DNA from: an uncultured Mailhella sp.
GTDB taxonomy: Bacteria > Desulfobacterota > Desulfovibrionia > Desulfovibrionales > Desulfovibrionaceae
Reading direction: 5' to 3'
Length of the DNA: 5,931 nucleotides
Assembly: GCF_905187505.1 (NCBI RefSeq)
Contig: NZ_CAJJIC010000138.1
Coordinates: 1-5,931, forward strand
Positions within the stretch are counted from its first letter, which is position 1; every line of letters begins with the position of its first letter. Shown here piece after piece: positions 1 through 5,402 of the stretch. The notes below the pieces were generated by a model. The model was not told the origin of the DNA. It made no database searches and saw nothing but the letters and a program-made list of their open reading frames with translations. A program made the position numbers and the translations under genes.

Positions 1-24
1 GGTCTCTTCCTTCCGGAAGAGACC
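1..24 (-). terminator. Perfect hairpin after the ABC operon, probable (bidirectional) intrinsic terminator, cut by window edge
   Basis: Bases 1-10 (GGTCTCTTCC) pair perfectly with bases 15-24 (GGAAGAGACC) around a TTCC loop, giving a 10 bp stem. It lies about 23 bases past the stop codon of the ABC ATPase. Read on the minus strand, it is preceded by an A-run (AAAA), and the U-run needed for minus-strand termination would fall left of base 1, outside the window. On the plus strand the stem is followed by CTTTTG, so it may also stop a convergent transcript arriving from the left. The hairpin is seen directly. Its role as terminator is inferred. Confidence 0.75.
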
Positions 25-47
25 CTTTTGCACCTGAAAAGGCAGGA

Positions 48-797
48 TCACAGCACCTGCTTCAAAAACTGCTGAAGTCTGGGGTGCTGCGGATGTTCGT
101 AGATATCTTCGGGCGATCCGACTTCAAGTATCTGTCCCTTGTCCATGAACACCACCACGTCGGCCACGGTGCGGGCAAAGCCCATTTCGTGGGTGACGCA
201 TATCATGGTCATGCCGTCGCGGGCAAGATTCACCATGACATCGAGCACTTCGCCCACCATTTCGGGATCGAGCGCCGAGGTGGGCTCATCGAAGAGCATG
301 AGCTCGGGCTGCATGGCGAGAGCCCTGGCAATGGCCACGCGCTGCTGCTGTCCGCCGGAAAGCATGGAAGGATACACATGGGCCTTGTCGCTGATGCCCA
401 CCTTGTTCAGAAGCGTGAGCGCCAGTTCCTCGGCTTCCTTTCTGGGCATGCCGCGCAGTCTGCACGGCGCCATGGTGAGATTCTGCAGCACGGTCTTGTG
501 CGGAAACAGATTGAACTGCTGGAACACCATGCCCAGGTTCTGGCGTATCTTGTTGATGTCGTTCTTCGGATCGTTGACGTCGATGCCGTCCACGGAGATG
601 AGTCCGCTGTTGATTTCCTCAAGTCTGTTGATGGACCGCAGAAGCGTGGACTTGCCGGAGCCGGACGGCCCGATGATGACGACGCGCTGGCCCTGATAGA
701 CGTGCAGAGAGACATCCTGCAGAGCCGGCAGCTCTCCGAAGAATTTCCACACGTGTTCGATGCGGATGATGGGTTCCGCATTACTTGCGTTTGTCAT
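48..797 (-). CDS. Polar amino-acid ABC transporter, ATP-binding protein (GlnQ/HisP-like)
   Basis: Cytoplasmic ATPase subunit that powers import by the adjoining permease. All nucleotide-binding motifs are intact in the 249 aa product: Walker A GPSGSGKST at residues 43-51, Q-loop FQQFNLFP near 92-99, signature LSGGQQQR at 146-153, Walker B with catalytic glutamate in LMLFDEP (E171), D-loop SALD at 174-177 and H-loop histidine H203. Length and the C-terminal ending (IYEHPQHPRLQQFL) are typical of the HAAT-family ATPases GlnQ, HisP and ArtP. The ATG start overlaps the last 17 bases of the permease gene in another frame and has no strong Shine-Dalgarno sequence, so translational coupling is likely. 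It is the last gene of the operon. Family assignment is firm. Substrate cannot be deduced from this subunit. Confidence 0.96.
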   Translation of the reverse strand: MTNASNAEPIIRIEHVWKFFGELPALQDVSLHVYQGQRVVIIGPSGSGKSTLLRSINRLEEINSGLISVDGIDVNDPKNDINKIRQNLGMVFQQFNLFPHKTVLQNLTMAPCRLRGMPRKEAEELALTLLNKVGISDKAHVYPSMLSGGQQQRVAIARALAMQPELMLFDEPTSALDPEMVGEVLDVMVNLARDGMTMICVTHEMGFARTVADVVVFMDKGQILEVGSPEDIYEHPQHPRLQQFLKQVL

Positions 798-1605
798 AGT
801 AATTCAGCCTGGATTCCAGAATGCTGACCGCCTTGGAAAGCAGCAGCGTAATGATGAGGTAAATCAGAGCAATGACGGTATAGGTCTCAAAGTACAGATA
901 GCTCTTTGCAGCAAAGCTGCGGCCGAACTGCATGAGATCGGGCATGGCCATCACGGACACCAGCGAGGTATCCTTGAGCATGGCTATGCACTCGTTGCCC
1001 ACGGGCGGCACGATGGTGCGCAGAGCCTGCGGCAGCACCACGAGAAGCATGGTCTGCACCTTGTTGAAGCCCAGGGAGCGGGAAGCCTCGATCTGTCCCT
1101 TGGGAACGGCCATGATGCCTGCACGGAACACCTCGCCCATGTAGGCGCCGTAGCAGAAGCTGATGGCAATGACCGCCGAAGTGAGACCGCTTACCTGCAG
1201 GAACTTGGCCAATGCATAGTAAATGTAGAAAATCTGCACCAGCAGCGGAATGCCGCGTATGACCTCCACATAGGTCGACGCGATCAGATTGATGACGCGA
1301 TTGTGCGAAAGTCTCCCGAGACCGGTGAGCAGTCCGAGAGGAATGGCGCAGATGATGGAAAGGATGGTCACCTCAAAGGTGACGACAAGGCCGCCCGGCA
1401 GAAAGCGGAGGATTTCCAGATAAGGGTCGGGCCAGACGGTGCACAGCACGGTCAGCACGACCACCGCGCCCACCAGCGACAGGGACCAGGCGTTGACGAG
1501 GCTCCCCTTCTCGGCATCGGGCAGCACGAGGCCGCCCGCCGGAACTTCTATCTTTCCCTCCGGGGCCATACCGGCCGGAAGACCGTTTTCTTCATTCTCA
1601 CGCAT
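781..1605 (-). CDS. Polar amino-acid ABC transporter, permease protein (HAAT family)
   Basis: Inner-membrane subunit forming the translocation path. The product is 274 aa. A hydrophilic N-terminus of about 35 residues precedes a hydrophobic segment near residues 42-58. A block typical of the His/Glu/Gln/Arg/opine permeases follows: GGLVVTFEVTILSI at 71-84, VEVIRGIPLLVQIF at 113-126, and the coupling (EAA) loop with EASRSLGF at 173-180 followed by LPQALRTIVPP to residue 201. Further hydrophobic stretches lie near 142-158 and 241-258. Family members are often about 215-240 aa, so the N-terminal hydrophilic arm plus extra membrane segment is longer than the minimal form. The gene follows the binding-protein gene after a 44-base gap and overlaps the ATPase gene by 17 bases. 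Start choice is moderately secure: an AGGA lies 11 bases upstream of the ATG, and M13 is an alternative without a visible ribosome binding site. Confidence 0.94.
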   Translation of the reverse strand: MRENEENGLPAGMAPEGKIEVPAGGLVLPDAEKGSLVNAWSLSLVGAVVVLTVLCTVWPDPYLEILRFLPGGLVVTFEVTILSIICAIPLGLLTGLGRLSHNRVINLIASTYVEVIRGIPLLVQIFYIYYALAKFLQVSGLTSAVIAISFCYGAYMGEVFRAGIMAVPKGQIEASRSLGFNKVQTMLLVVLPQALRTIVPPVGNECIAMLKDTSLVSVMAMPDLMQFGRSFAAKSYLYFETYTVIALIYLIITLLLSKAVSILESRLNYYDKRK

Positions 1606-1649
1606 GGTTCACAATATCCTGAAACTGAAAGTGACCGTCTCTCGCAAGA

Positions 1650-2387
1650 CTATTCGCCCAGCCACTTGTGGATGAGCTTGGCTTCAATGCCCTTGGCGCG
1701 CACGGCTTCGATGCCCTTGTTCAGACGTTCCACGAGGTCCTTGCGGTCCTTGCGCACCACGAAGCCGAAGGATTCCGTGGCTTCGGTGCGGAAGGCGACG
1801 GTCAGCTGATCGGCAAAGCCTTCCTTCTGGTTGGCATAATAAAGAGCCACGGGAGAGTCGCAGACCACGGCGTCGATGCGGGAGTTGAGCAGATCCTGCA
1901 TGGCGAGTCCCACGTTGTCGTATTCCCGGATCGTCATGTCCACGCCGCTCTTCTGCGCCACGAAAATGCCGGTGGTGCCTATCTGTCCGCCGATCACCTT
2001 GCCCTTGAGATCGGCAAAGCCGGTTGCGGAATCACCCTTGCGCAGCACGACGATCTGCTGCACGTCGTAGTAGGGAACGGTGAAGGCAAAGGCGCGCTGA
2101 CGCTCGGGCGTGATGGTCACGGCAGAGGCGATGACGTCATAGTTGCCCGCGGCAATGCCGGCAAAGATGCCGTCCCAGGCCGTCATCTTGAATTCGGCTT
2201 CCATGCCGGCTTCGGCGGCAACGGCCTTGAACATGTCCACGTCGTAGCCGATGATGTTCTTGTTGTCATCGAGAAATTCCATGGGCGGCCATTCGGGGTT
2301 GGTGGCGACGACAAGCTTTTCCGCAGCCATGGCGGAGGAACAGAGCAGTGCGGGCAGCAGAAGAGCGCACAGAAGACGACGAATCAT
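1650..2387 (-). CDS. Periplasmic amino-acid-binding protein of the ABC importer (SBP family 3)
   Basis: Soluble receptor that captures the amino acid in the periplasm and delivers it to the permease. The 245 aa product starts with a clear signal peptide: basic MIRR, a leucine-rich core, and an AMA|AE cleavage site after about A21. C16 is not in a proper lipobox, so a free periplasmic protein is expected. The mature part shows family-3 landmarks: ATNPEWPPMEF at 28-38, GYDVDMFKAVA at 47-57, and SAVTITPERQRAFAFT at 88-103. By analogy with HisJ, R96 in that last segment would bind the substrate carboxylate. GTTG at 137-140 and D177 in VCDSPVA (a likely amino-group ligand) complete the pocket. An AAGGAG ribosome binding site (2393-2398) sits 5 bases upstream of the ATG. 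It is the first gene of the operon. The exact substrate is not resolved. Confidence 0.95.
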   Translation of the reverse strand: MIRRLLCALLLPALLCSSAMAAEKLVVATNPEWPPMEFLDDNKNIIGYDVDMFKAVAAEAGMEAEFKMTAWDGIFAGIAAGNYDVIASAVTITPERQRAFAFTVPYYDVQQIVVLRKGDSATGFADLKGKVIGGQIGTTGIFVAQKSGVDMTIREYDNVGLAMQDLLNSRIDAVVCDSPVALYYANQKEGFADQLTVAFRTEATESFGFVVRKDRKDLVERLNKGIEAVRAKGIEAKLIHKWLGE

Positions 2388-2507
2388 GGAGACTCCTTGC
2401 GGGGCAAAAGGTACAGAAAAAAGGCTGAACGTTCAGCCTGCCGCATGTTCCTGCCGGTTCGCGTCCTGAATACGCCTGCCGCCGGCACGGGAATCAAACA
2501 TATAATC
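2388..2507 (-). promoter_or_regulatory. Structured 5' leader of the ABC operon, candidate transcription attenuator
   Basis: The predicted leader runs about 120 bases from the promoter candidate to the binding-protein ATG. Read as minus-strand RNA it can form a two-tier stem-loop: UGCCGG (2487-2482) pairs with CCGGCA (2457-2452), and inside it GCGU (2475-2472) pairs with ACGC (2464-2461). A terminator hairpin with a U-run follows at 2439-2417, then the ribosome binding site. A UUCAG inside the loop (2470-2466) could pair with CUGAA of the 5' arm of the terminator (2428-2432), a possible but weak antiterminator. The pairings are seen in the sequence. Regulation by premature termination is inferred. 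I could not match the leader to any riboswitch class I know. Confidence 0.4.
2417..2439 (-). terminator. Intrinsic terminator inside the ABC operon leader
   Basis: Bases 2422-2439 form a perfect 18-base palindrome (AGGCTGAACGTTCAGCCT), folding as a 7 bp stem with an ACGU loop. On the minus strand it runs straight into six consecutive T residues (2422-2417). This is a complete intrinsic terminator signature for minus-strand transcription. It lies downstream of the promoter candidate and only about 30 bases before the start codon of the binding-protein gene, so the operon must be transcribed through it or start after it. Confidence 0.75.
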
Positions 2508-2513
2508 CGTGTC

Positions 2514-2543
2514 ACTATGAAGGATGCGGGGGCAACCTGTCAA
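2514..2543 (-). promoter_or_regulatory. Sigma-70-type promoter candidate for the ABC operon
   Basis: On the minus strand a perfect -35 box TTGACA (2543-2538) is followed after 18 bases by CATAGT (2519-2514), a 4-of-6 match to TATAAT. Transcription would begin near 2507. The -35 box lies between the arms of a short inverted repeat (GCGGGG at 2526-2531, CCCCGC at 2551-2556), which could be an operator or simple GC-rich coincidence. The -35 is convincing, the -10 modest. Confidence 0.5.
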
Positions 2544-2816
2544 GGAAACGCCCCGCTCCGCCTTCCTGCATCCGGGGCCGAAGCCGTCGGAAAAACGTTT
2601 CCCCCTTCGACGTCTTCCCCTCCTGCAACTTACCGATGCCGGAGAAAGAACTCGCCGGATTAATGCTCTTTTTTCCCTCCTTCCGCCGTGCCGGTCCGCA
2701 GCCTTTCCCCGCACGGACCTGTCTTTTTCTGCTCTTCAGGACGCGAGAAAAACAATACAAAAAAGTTTTGCGCCAGAAAGACCTTTTTCCTGCGCCGGAC
2801 CGTTCGTCCGCGTCCG
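2544..2816. other. Intergenic stretch without a supported gene
   Basis: No convincing coding region, tRNA or known riboswitch was recognised on either strand between the nfnB terminator and the ABC-operon promoter. The open frames crossing it are arginine- or proline-rich with no family resemblance. Small GC-rich hairpins exist, for example GGTCCG (2693-2698) with CGGACC (2714-2719), overlapping an alternative pairing of CCGTGC (2686-2691) with GCACGG (2711-2716). Bases 2735-2746 are one arm of a 12 bp inverted repeat whose other arm (2459-2470) lies in the ABC leader. Confidence 0.6.
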
Positions 2817-2862
2817 ACAAAGAAGGCCGCCCTGCCTGTGGCAGAACGGCCCTCCACTTTTT
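2817..2862 (-). terminator. Intrinsic terminator of the nfnAB operon
   Basis: On the minus strand, an A-run (2862-2858) leads into a hairpin whose arms are 2853-2840 and 2836-2823 with an ACA loop. The stem is 14 bp when G-U pairs are counted: GGCCG pairs with CGGCC, then two U-G pairs, then CUGCC pairs with GGCAG. It is followed by UUCUUUGU. It lies 23 bases beyond the nfnB stop codon and separates this operon from the ABC operon. Confidence 0.85.
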
Positions 2863-2875
2863 GGGAAAGAGACGA

Positions 2876-4270
2876 TTATTCCAGACCCATCTTGCGGGCG
2901 ATGCTCTGGGCGGCGCGGCGGCCCGCGCCCATGGCCAGAATGACGGTGGCCGCGCCGGTCACGATGTCGCCGCCGGCGTAGACGTTGGGAATGGAAGTCT
3001 CGCCGTTTTCATCCACGGCGATGTAGCCGCGTTCCGAAAGCTTGAGCCCGGGCGTGCAGTCCAGCATGAGCGGGTTGGAGCGCGTGCCGAGAGCCACGAT
3101 GGCAAGATCGGTTTCCTGAATGAAGTTCTCGCCTTCCACGGGACGGGGACGGCGACGGCCGGAAGCGTCGGGTTCGCCGAGCTCCATGCGCTGCAGTTCC
3201 ACGCCCGTGAGATGATTTTCCTCATCGGTGAGGAAGCGCACGGGCGCGGCCAGTTCGATGAGCTTCACGCCCTCTTCGAGCGCGTGTTCGATTTCCTCGC
3301 CGCGGGCGGGCATTTCCGCACGGGTGCGGCGGTACACGATGTGCACGCTTTCCGCGCCGAGACGAAGCGCCGTACGGGCGGCGTCCATGGCCACGTTGCC
3401 CGCGCCGAACACGGTGACGTGCCTGCCGGGAGCCACGGGCGTGTCGTAATCCGGGAAGGAGTAGGCACGACCGAGATTCACTCGGGTGAGATACTCGTTG
3501 GCCGAGGACACGCCGATGCAGTTTTCACCGGGCACGCCGAGAAAATGAGGCAGGCCCGCGCCCACGCCGATGAACACGGCGTCATAGCCGTCCTTGAGCA
3601 GTCCGTCCACGGTGACGGTGCGGCCGCCCACATGATTCAGACGAATGTCCACGCCCATGGAACGCAGGCCGTCCAGCTCGTGGGCCACAACGTCCTTGGG
3701 CAGACGGAAGGCGGGAATGCCGTAGATGAGCACGCCGCCGGCCTCGTGCAGCCCTTCAAACATGGTGACCTCGACGCCGAGACGGGCCAGATAACCGGCA
3801 CAGGTGACCGAGGAGGGGCCGGAACCTATGCAGGCCACGCGACGACCGGTCTTCCTGATTTCGGGAGCCTTTTCGGCGGAGGCGTGGTCGGCCACGAAGC
3901 GCTCGAGGCGGCCGATGGCCACAGGCTGACCCTTTTTGCCGAGAATGCACTTGCCCTCGCACTGCTTTTCCTGCGGGCACACGCGGCCGCACACGGCGGG
4001 AAGGCTGCTGGACTTGTGGATGATGCGGCTCGCCTCGTCGATGTCGCCCTTCACCACTTCGGCAATGAAGTCGGGAATGGCGATGTCCACGGGACAGCCG
4101 GTGCGACACATGGGCTTTTTGCACTGAAGGCAGCGGGTGGCTTCCTCATGGGCCATTTCAGCCGTATACCCGAGGGCGACTTCCTTGAAATTCCTGATGC
4201 GTTCCTCGGGAGCCTGGCAGGGCATATCATGACGGGGAATCTTCGCCCCGCGGGTGACTTCCTGACTCAT
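2876..4270 (-). CDS. nfnB: NfnB-type NADP-binding large subunit (GltA/SudA-like iron-sulfur flavoprotein)
   Basis: The 464 aa product belongs to the family often labelled homotetrameric NADPH glutamate synthase small subunit. With an adjacent NfnA homologue it is better read as the large subunit of NADH-dependent ferredoxin:NADP+ oxidoreductase, a cytoplasmic electron-bifurcating enzyme. The N-terminal iron-sulfur domain has two cysteine groups, C47-C50-C55-C59 (RCLQCKKPMCRTGCP) and C94-C98-C104-C108 (CGRVCPQEKQCEGKC), enough for two [4Fe-4S] clusters. An FAD Rossmann motif IGSGPSS lies at 148-154, the NADP(H) motif FGAGNVAMDAA at 288-298 with basic YRRTRAEMPA at 313-322, and the FAD-closing motif YAGGDIVTGAATV at 431-443. 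An AAGGAGG site (4278-4284) inside the end of nfnA lies 7 bases before the ATG. No separate large glutamate synthase subunit is visible nearby, which argues against a true GltD role. Sulfide dehydrogenase (SudA) is an older name for relatives. Confidence 0.92.
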   Translation of the reverse strand: MSQEVTRGAKIPRHDMPCQAPEERIRNFKEVALGYTAEMAHEEATRCLQCKKPMCRTGCPVDIAIPDFIAEVVKGDIDEASRIIHKSSSLPAVCGRVCPQEKQCEGKCILGKKGQPVAIGRLERFVADHASAEKAPEIRKTGRRVACIGSGPSSVTCAGYLARLGVEVTMFEGLHEAGGVLIYGIPAFRLPKDVVAHELDGLRSMGVDIRLNHVGGRTVTVDGLLKDGYDAVFIGVGAGLPHFLGVPGENCIGVSSANEYLTRVNLGRAYSFPDYDTPVAPGRHVTVFGAGNVAMDAARTALRLGAESVHIVYRRTRAEMPARGEEIEHALEEGVKLIELAAPVRFLTDEENHLTGVELQRMELGEPDASGRRRPRPVEGENFIQETDLAIVALGTRSNPLMLDCTPGLKLSERGYIAVDENGETSIPNVYAGGDIVTGAATVILAMGAGRRAAQSIARKMGLE

Positions 4271-4272
4271 GA

Positions 4273-5136
4273 TCAGGCCTCCTTCTTTTCAAAACAGTTG
4301 CAGCGATGATGTTCGCGGGCCACGGCCTCCTGAGAGCGGAAAGAGCCGAGACGGCTGCGCAGCTCAGCAAAGTCCACCTTGTGTCCGTCGAACTCGGGCC
4401 CGTCCACGCAGGTGAACTTCATCTCCCCGCCCACGGTCACGCGGCACGCGCCGCACATGCCGAGGCCGTCCACCATGAGGGAGTTCAAGCTCACGGTGGT
4501 AGGCACGCCATATCCGCGGGTAAGCTCGGAGACGGCCTGCATCATGGGTACGGGGCCCACGGCCACCACTTCGGCAATGTTGCCGCCCTCGCTGTCGAGA
4601 CGGCCCTTCACAAGATCGGTAACGATGCCCTTCTGACCTTCGGAACCATCATCCGTGGACACGAGCACCTCGTCGCAGAACAGGGAAAGTTCCTTCTGAA
4701 AAAGCAGAAGATCCTTGTTGCGCGCACCGATGCAGGCAATGACGTAGTTGCCCGCCTCATGGTGTCCCTTGGCAATGTGATGCATGGCGGCCACGCCCGT
4801 GCCGCCGCCCACGCAGATGACCTTCTTCGGCGCCTCGAAGCGCTGGATGTTGGTGGCGCGGCCGAGAGGTCCGCAAACGTCGTGGATGAACTGGCCTTCT
4901 TCCAGCTCCTCAAGCATCTGAGTGGAACGACCGAGCACCAGATACACGATGGTGATGGTGCCGTGTTCCTTGTCGGTATCGGCTATGGTCAGCGGGAACC
5001 GCTCGCCCTTTTCGTCCACGCGAAGAATGACGAAATGGCCCGGGCGGGCCGTGGCGGCGATCTGCGGAGCGTCCAGCACGAGCTTGCTGGTGCGCCCGGG
5101 AATCAGTCTTTCCTTATGCAGAATTTTAGTGGGCAT
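4273..5136 (-). CDS. nfnA: NfnA-type small subunit (sulfide/dihydroorotate dehydrogenase-like FAD/NAD-binding protein)
   Basis: The 287 aa product is a ferredoxin-NADP+ reductase-fold protein that carries FAD, binds NAD(H) and holds a [2Fe-2S] cluster. In the sequence: the FAD-binding RFPLTIAD at 46-53, GPLGRA at 89-94, the NAD-binding VICVGGGTGVAAMH at 106-119, GPVPMM at 194-199, and the cluster loop VDGLGMCGACRV with C228, C231 and a later C243. Characterised NfnA proteins use three cysteines plus an aspartate for this cluster, and D223 is the matching candidate. That pattern separates it from PyrK, which uses four cysteines. GGAGG (5141-5145) lies 4 bases before the ATG. The stop codon is 2 bases from the nfnB start, so the two subunits are coupled. 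The C-terminus carries a short CNC motif (C279, C281) of unknown meaning. PyrK and SudB are relatives; the nfnB neighbour favours NfnA. Confidence 0.92.
   Translation of the reverse strand: MPTKILHKERLIPGRTSKLVLDAPQIAATARPGHFVILRVDEKGERFPLTIADTDKEHGTITIVYLVLGRSTQMLEELEEGQFIHDVCGPLGRATNIQRFEAPKKVICVGGGTGVAAMHHIAKGHHEAGNYVIACIGARNKDLLLFQKELSLFCDEVLVSTDDGSEGQKGIVTDLVKGRLDSEGGNIAEVVAVGPVPMMQAVSELTRGYGVPTTVSLNSLMVDGLGMCGACRVTVGGEMKFTCVDGPEFDGHKVDFAELRSRLGSFRSQEAVAREHHRCNCFEKKEA
4278..4284 (-). promoter_or_regulatory. Ribosome binding site of nfnB inside nfnA
   Basis: A full AAGGAGG lies within the last codons of nfnA, 7 bases before the nfnB ATG. It fixes the nfnB start and implies coupled, near-stoichiometric synthesis of the two subunits. 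Confidence 0.85.
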
Positions 5137-5402
5137 AAAACCTCCATGCCTCCTTGTCGGAAAACGGCTTCGGCACGTCGAAACGACGGACGCAACACAC
5201 CATGAGGAAGACGCGGCAGTCGCAACCGCCGCCTTCCCAAGCCTTCGGAAAAAAAGATGCCCGAGTCGGAAAACGTTCCAAAGCCTTTCCCACTATCCTT
5301 AGAAGCAAAAGCCCATTGCGTCAATGCCTTCCCCACTCTAAAAAGGAAGCATTTCGCCGGTATTCTCCATAAAAAACAAAGGGAAAAGAAGAATGTGACC
5401 GT
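5137..5402 (-). promoter_or_regulatory. Intergenic region upstream of nfnA, expected to hold its promoter
   Basis: This 266-base gap must contain the end of the carbonic anhydrase transcript and, unless the genes are cotranscribed, the nfnAB promoter. No strong promoter was found. TTGACG (5324-5319) is a fair -35 box but has no good -10 at normal spacing. Two T-runs occur on the minus strand (5380-5371 region and 5257-5251), neither behind a strong hairpin. A weak hairpin CATTG-ACG-CAATG (5326-5314) is followed by GGGCTTTT. A small CGTCG-TTT-CGACG hairpin lies at 5188-5176. Minus-strand words resembling GTGGGRAAGGC recur at 5336-5326, 5293-5283 and 5240-5231. Confidence 0.35.

Noticed and set aside
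1606..1649. Possible hairpin between the binding-protein and permease genes
   Set aside because: GGTCAC can pair with GTGAACC only with a bulge and a long loop. It is too weak to call as an operon-internal processing or attenuation site.
760..1809. Plus-strand open frame of 349 codons opposite the permease and the end of the binding-protein gene
   Set aside because: It is His/Gln/Asp-rich, has no recognisable domain, and spans the junction of two well-supported genes on the other strand.
2433..2714. 93-codon minus-strand frame upstream of the ABC operon
   Set aside because: It is strongly arginine-rich, has no family resemblance, and runs across the promoter candidate. Only its last 22 codons are considered, as a possible leader peptide.
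2388..2875. CRISPR array, tRNA, insertion sequence or attachment site
   Set aside because: There are no regularly spaced repeats, no cloverleaf-like sequence and no transposase or integrase remnants in this or the other intergenic region.
2636..4309. Plus-strand open frame of 557 codons opposite nfnB
   Set aside because: It is antisense to a clear NfnB gene. Its His-, Gly- and Ala-rich translation has no family resemblance, as expected for the complement of a GC-biased coding region.
5103..5147. 14-codon minus-strand frame starting just before nfnA
   Set aside because: Its ATG is only 1 base from the AAGGAGG upstream of it, too close for normal initiation, and it overlaps nfnA out of frame. 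The GGAGG inside it serves the nfnA start instead.
4306..5205. Plus-strand open frame of 299 codons opposite nfnA
   Set aside because: It mirrors nfnA codon by codon and is His/Ala/Gly-rich with no recognisable motif.
5251..5290. T-run (5257-5251) as the carbonic anhydrase terminator
   Set aside because: The sequence before it gives only a 3 bp stem or a hairpin set too far away (TTGGAA with TTCCGA), so an intrinsic terminator is not supported.
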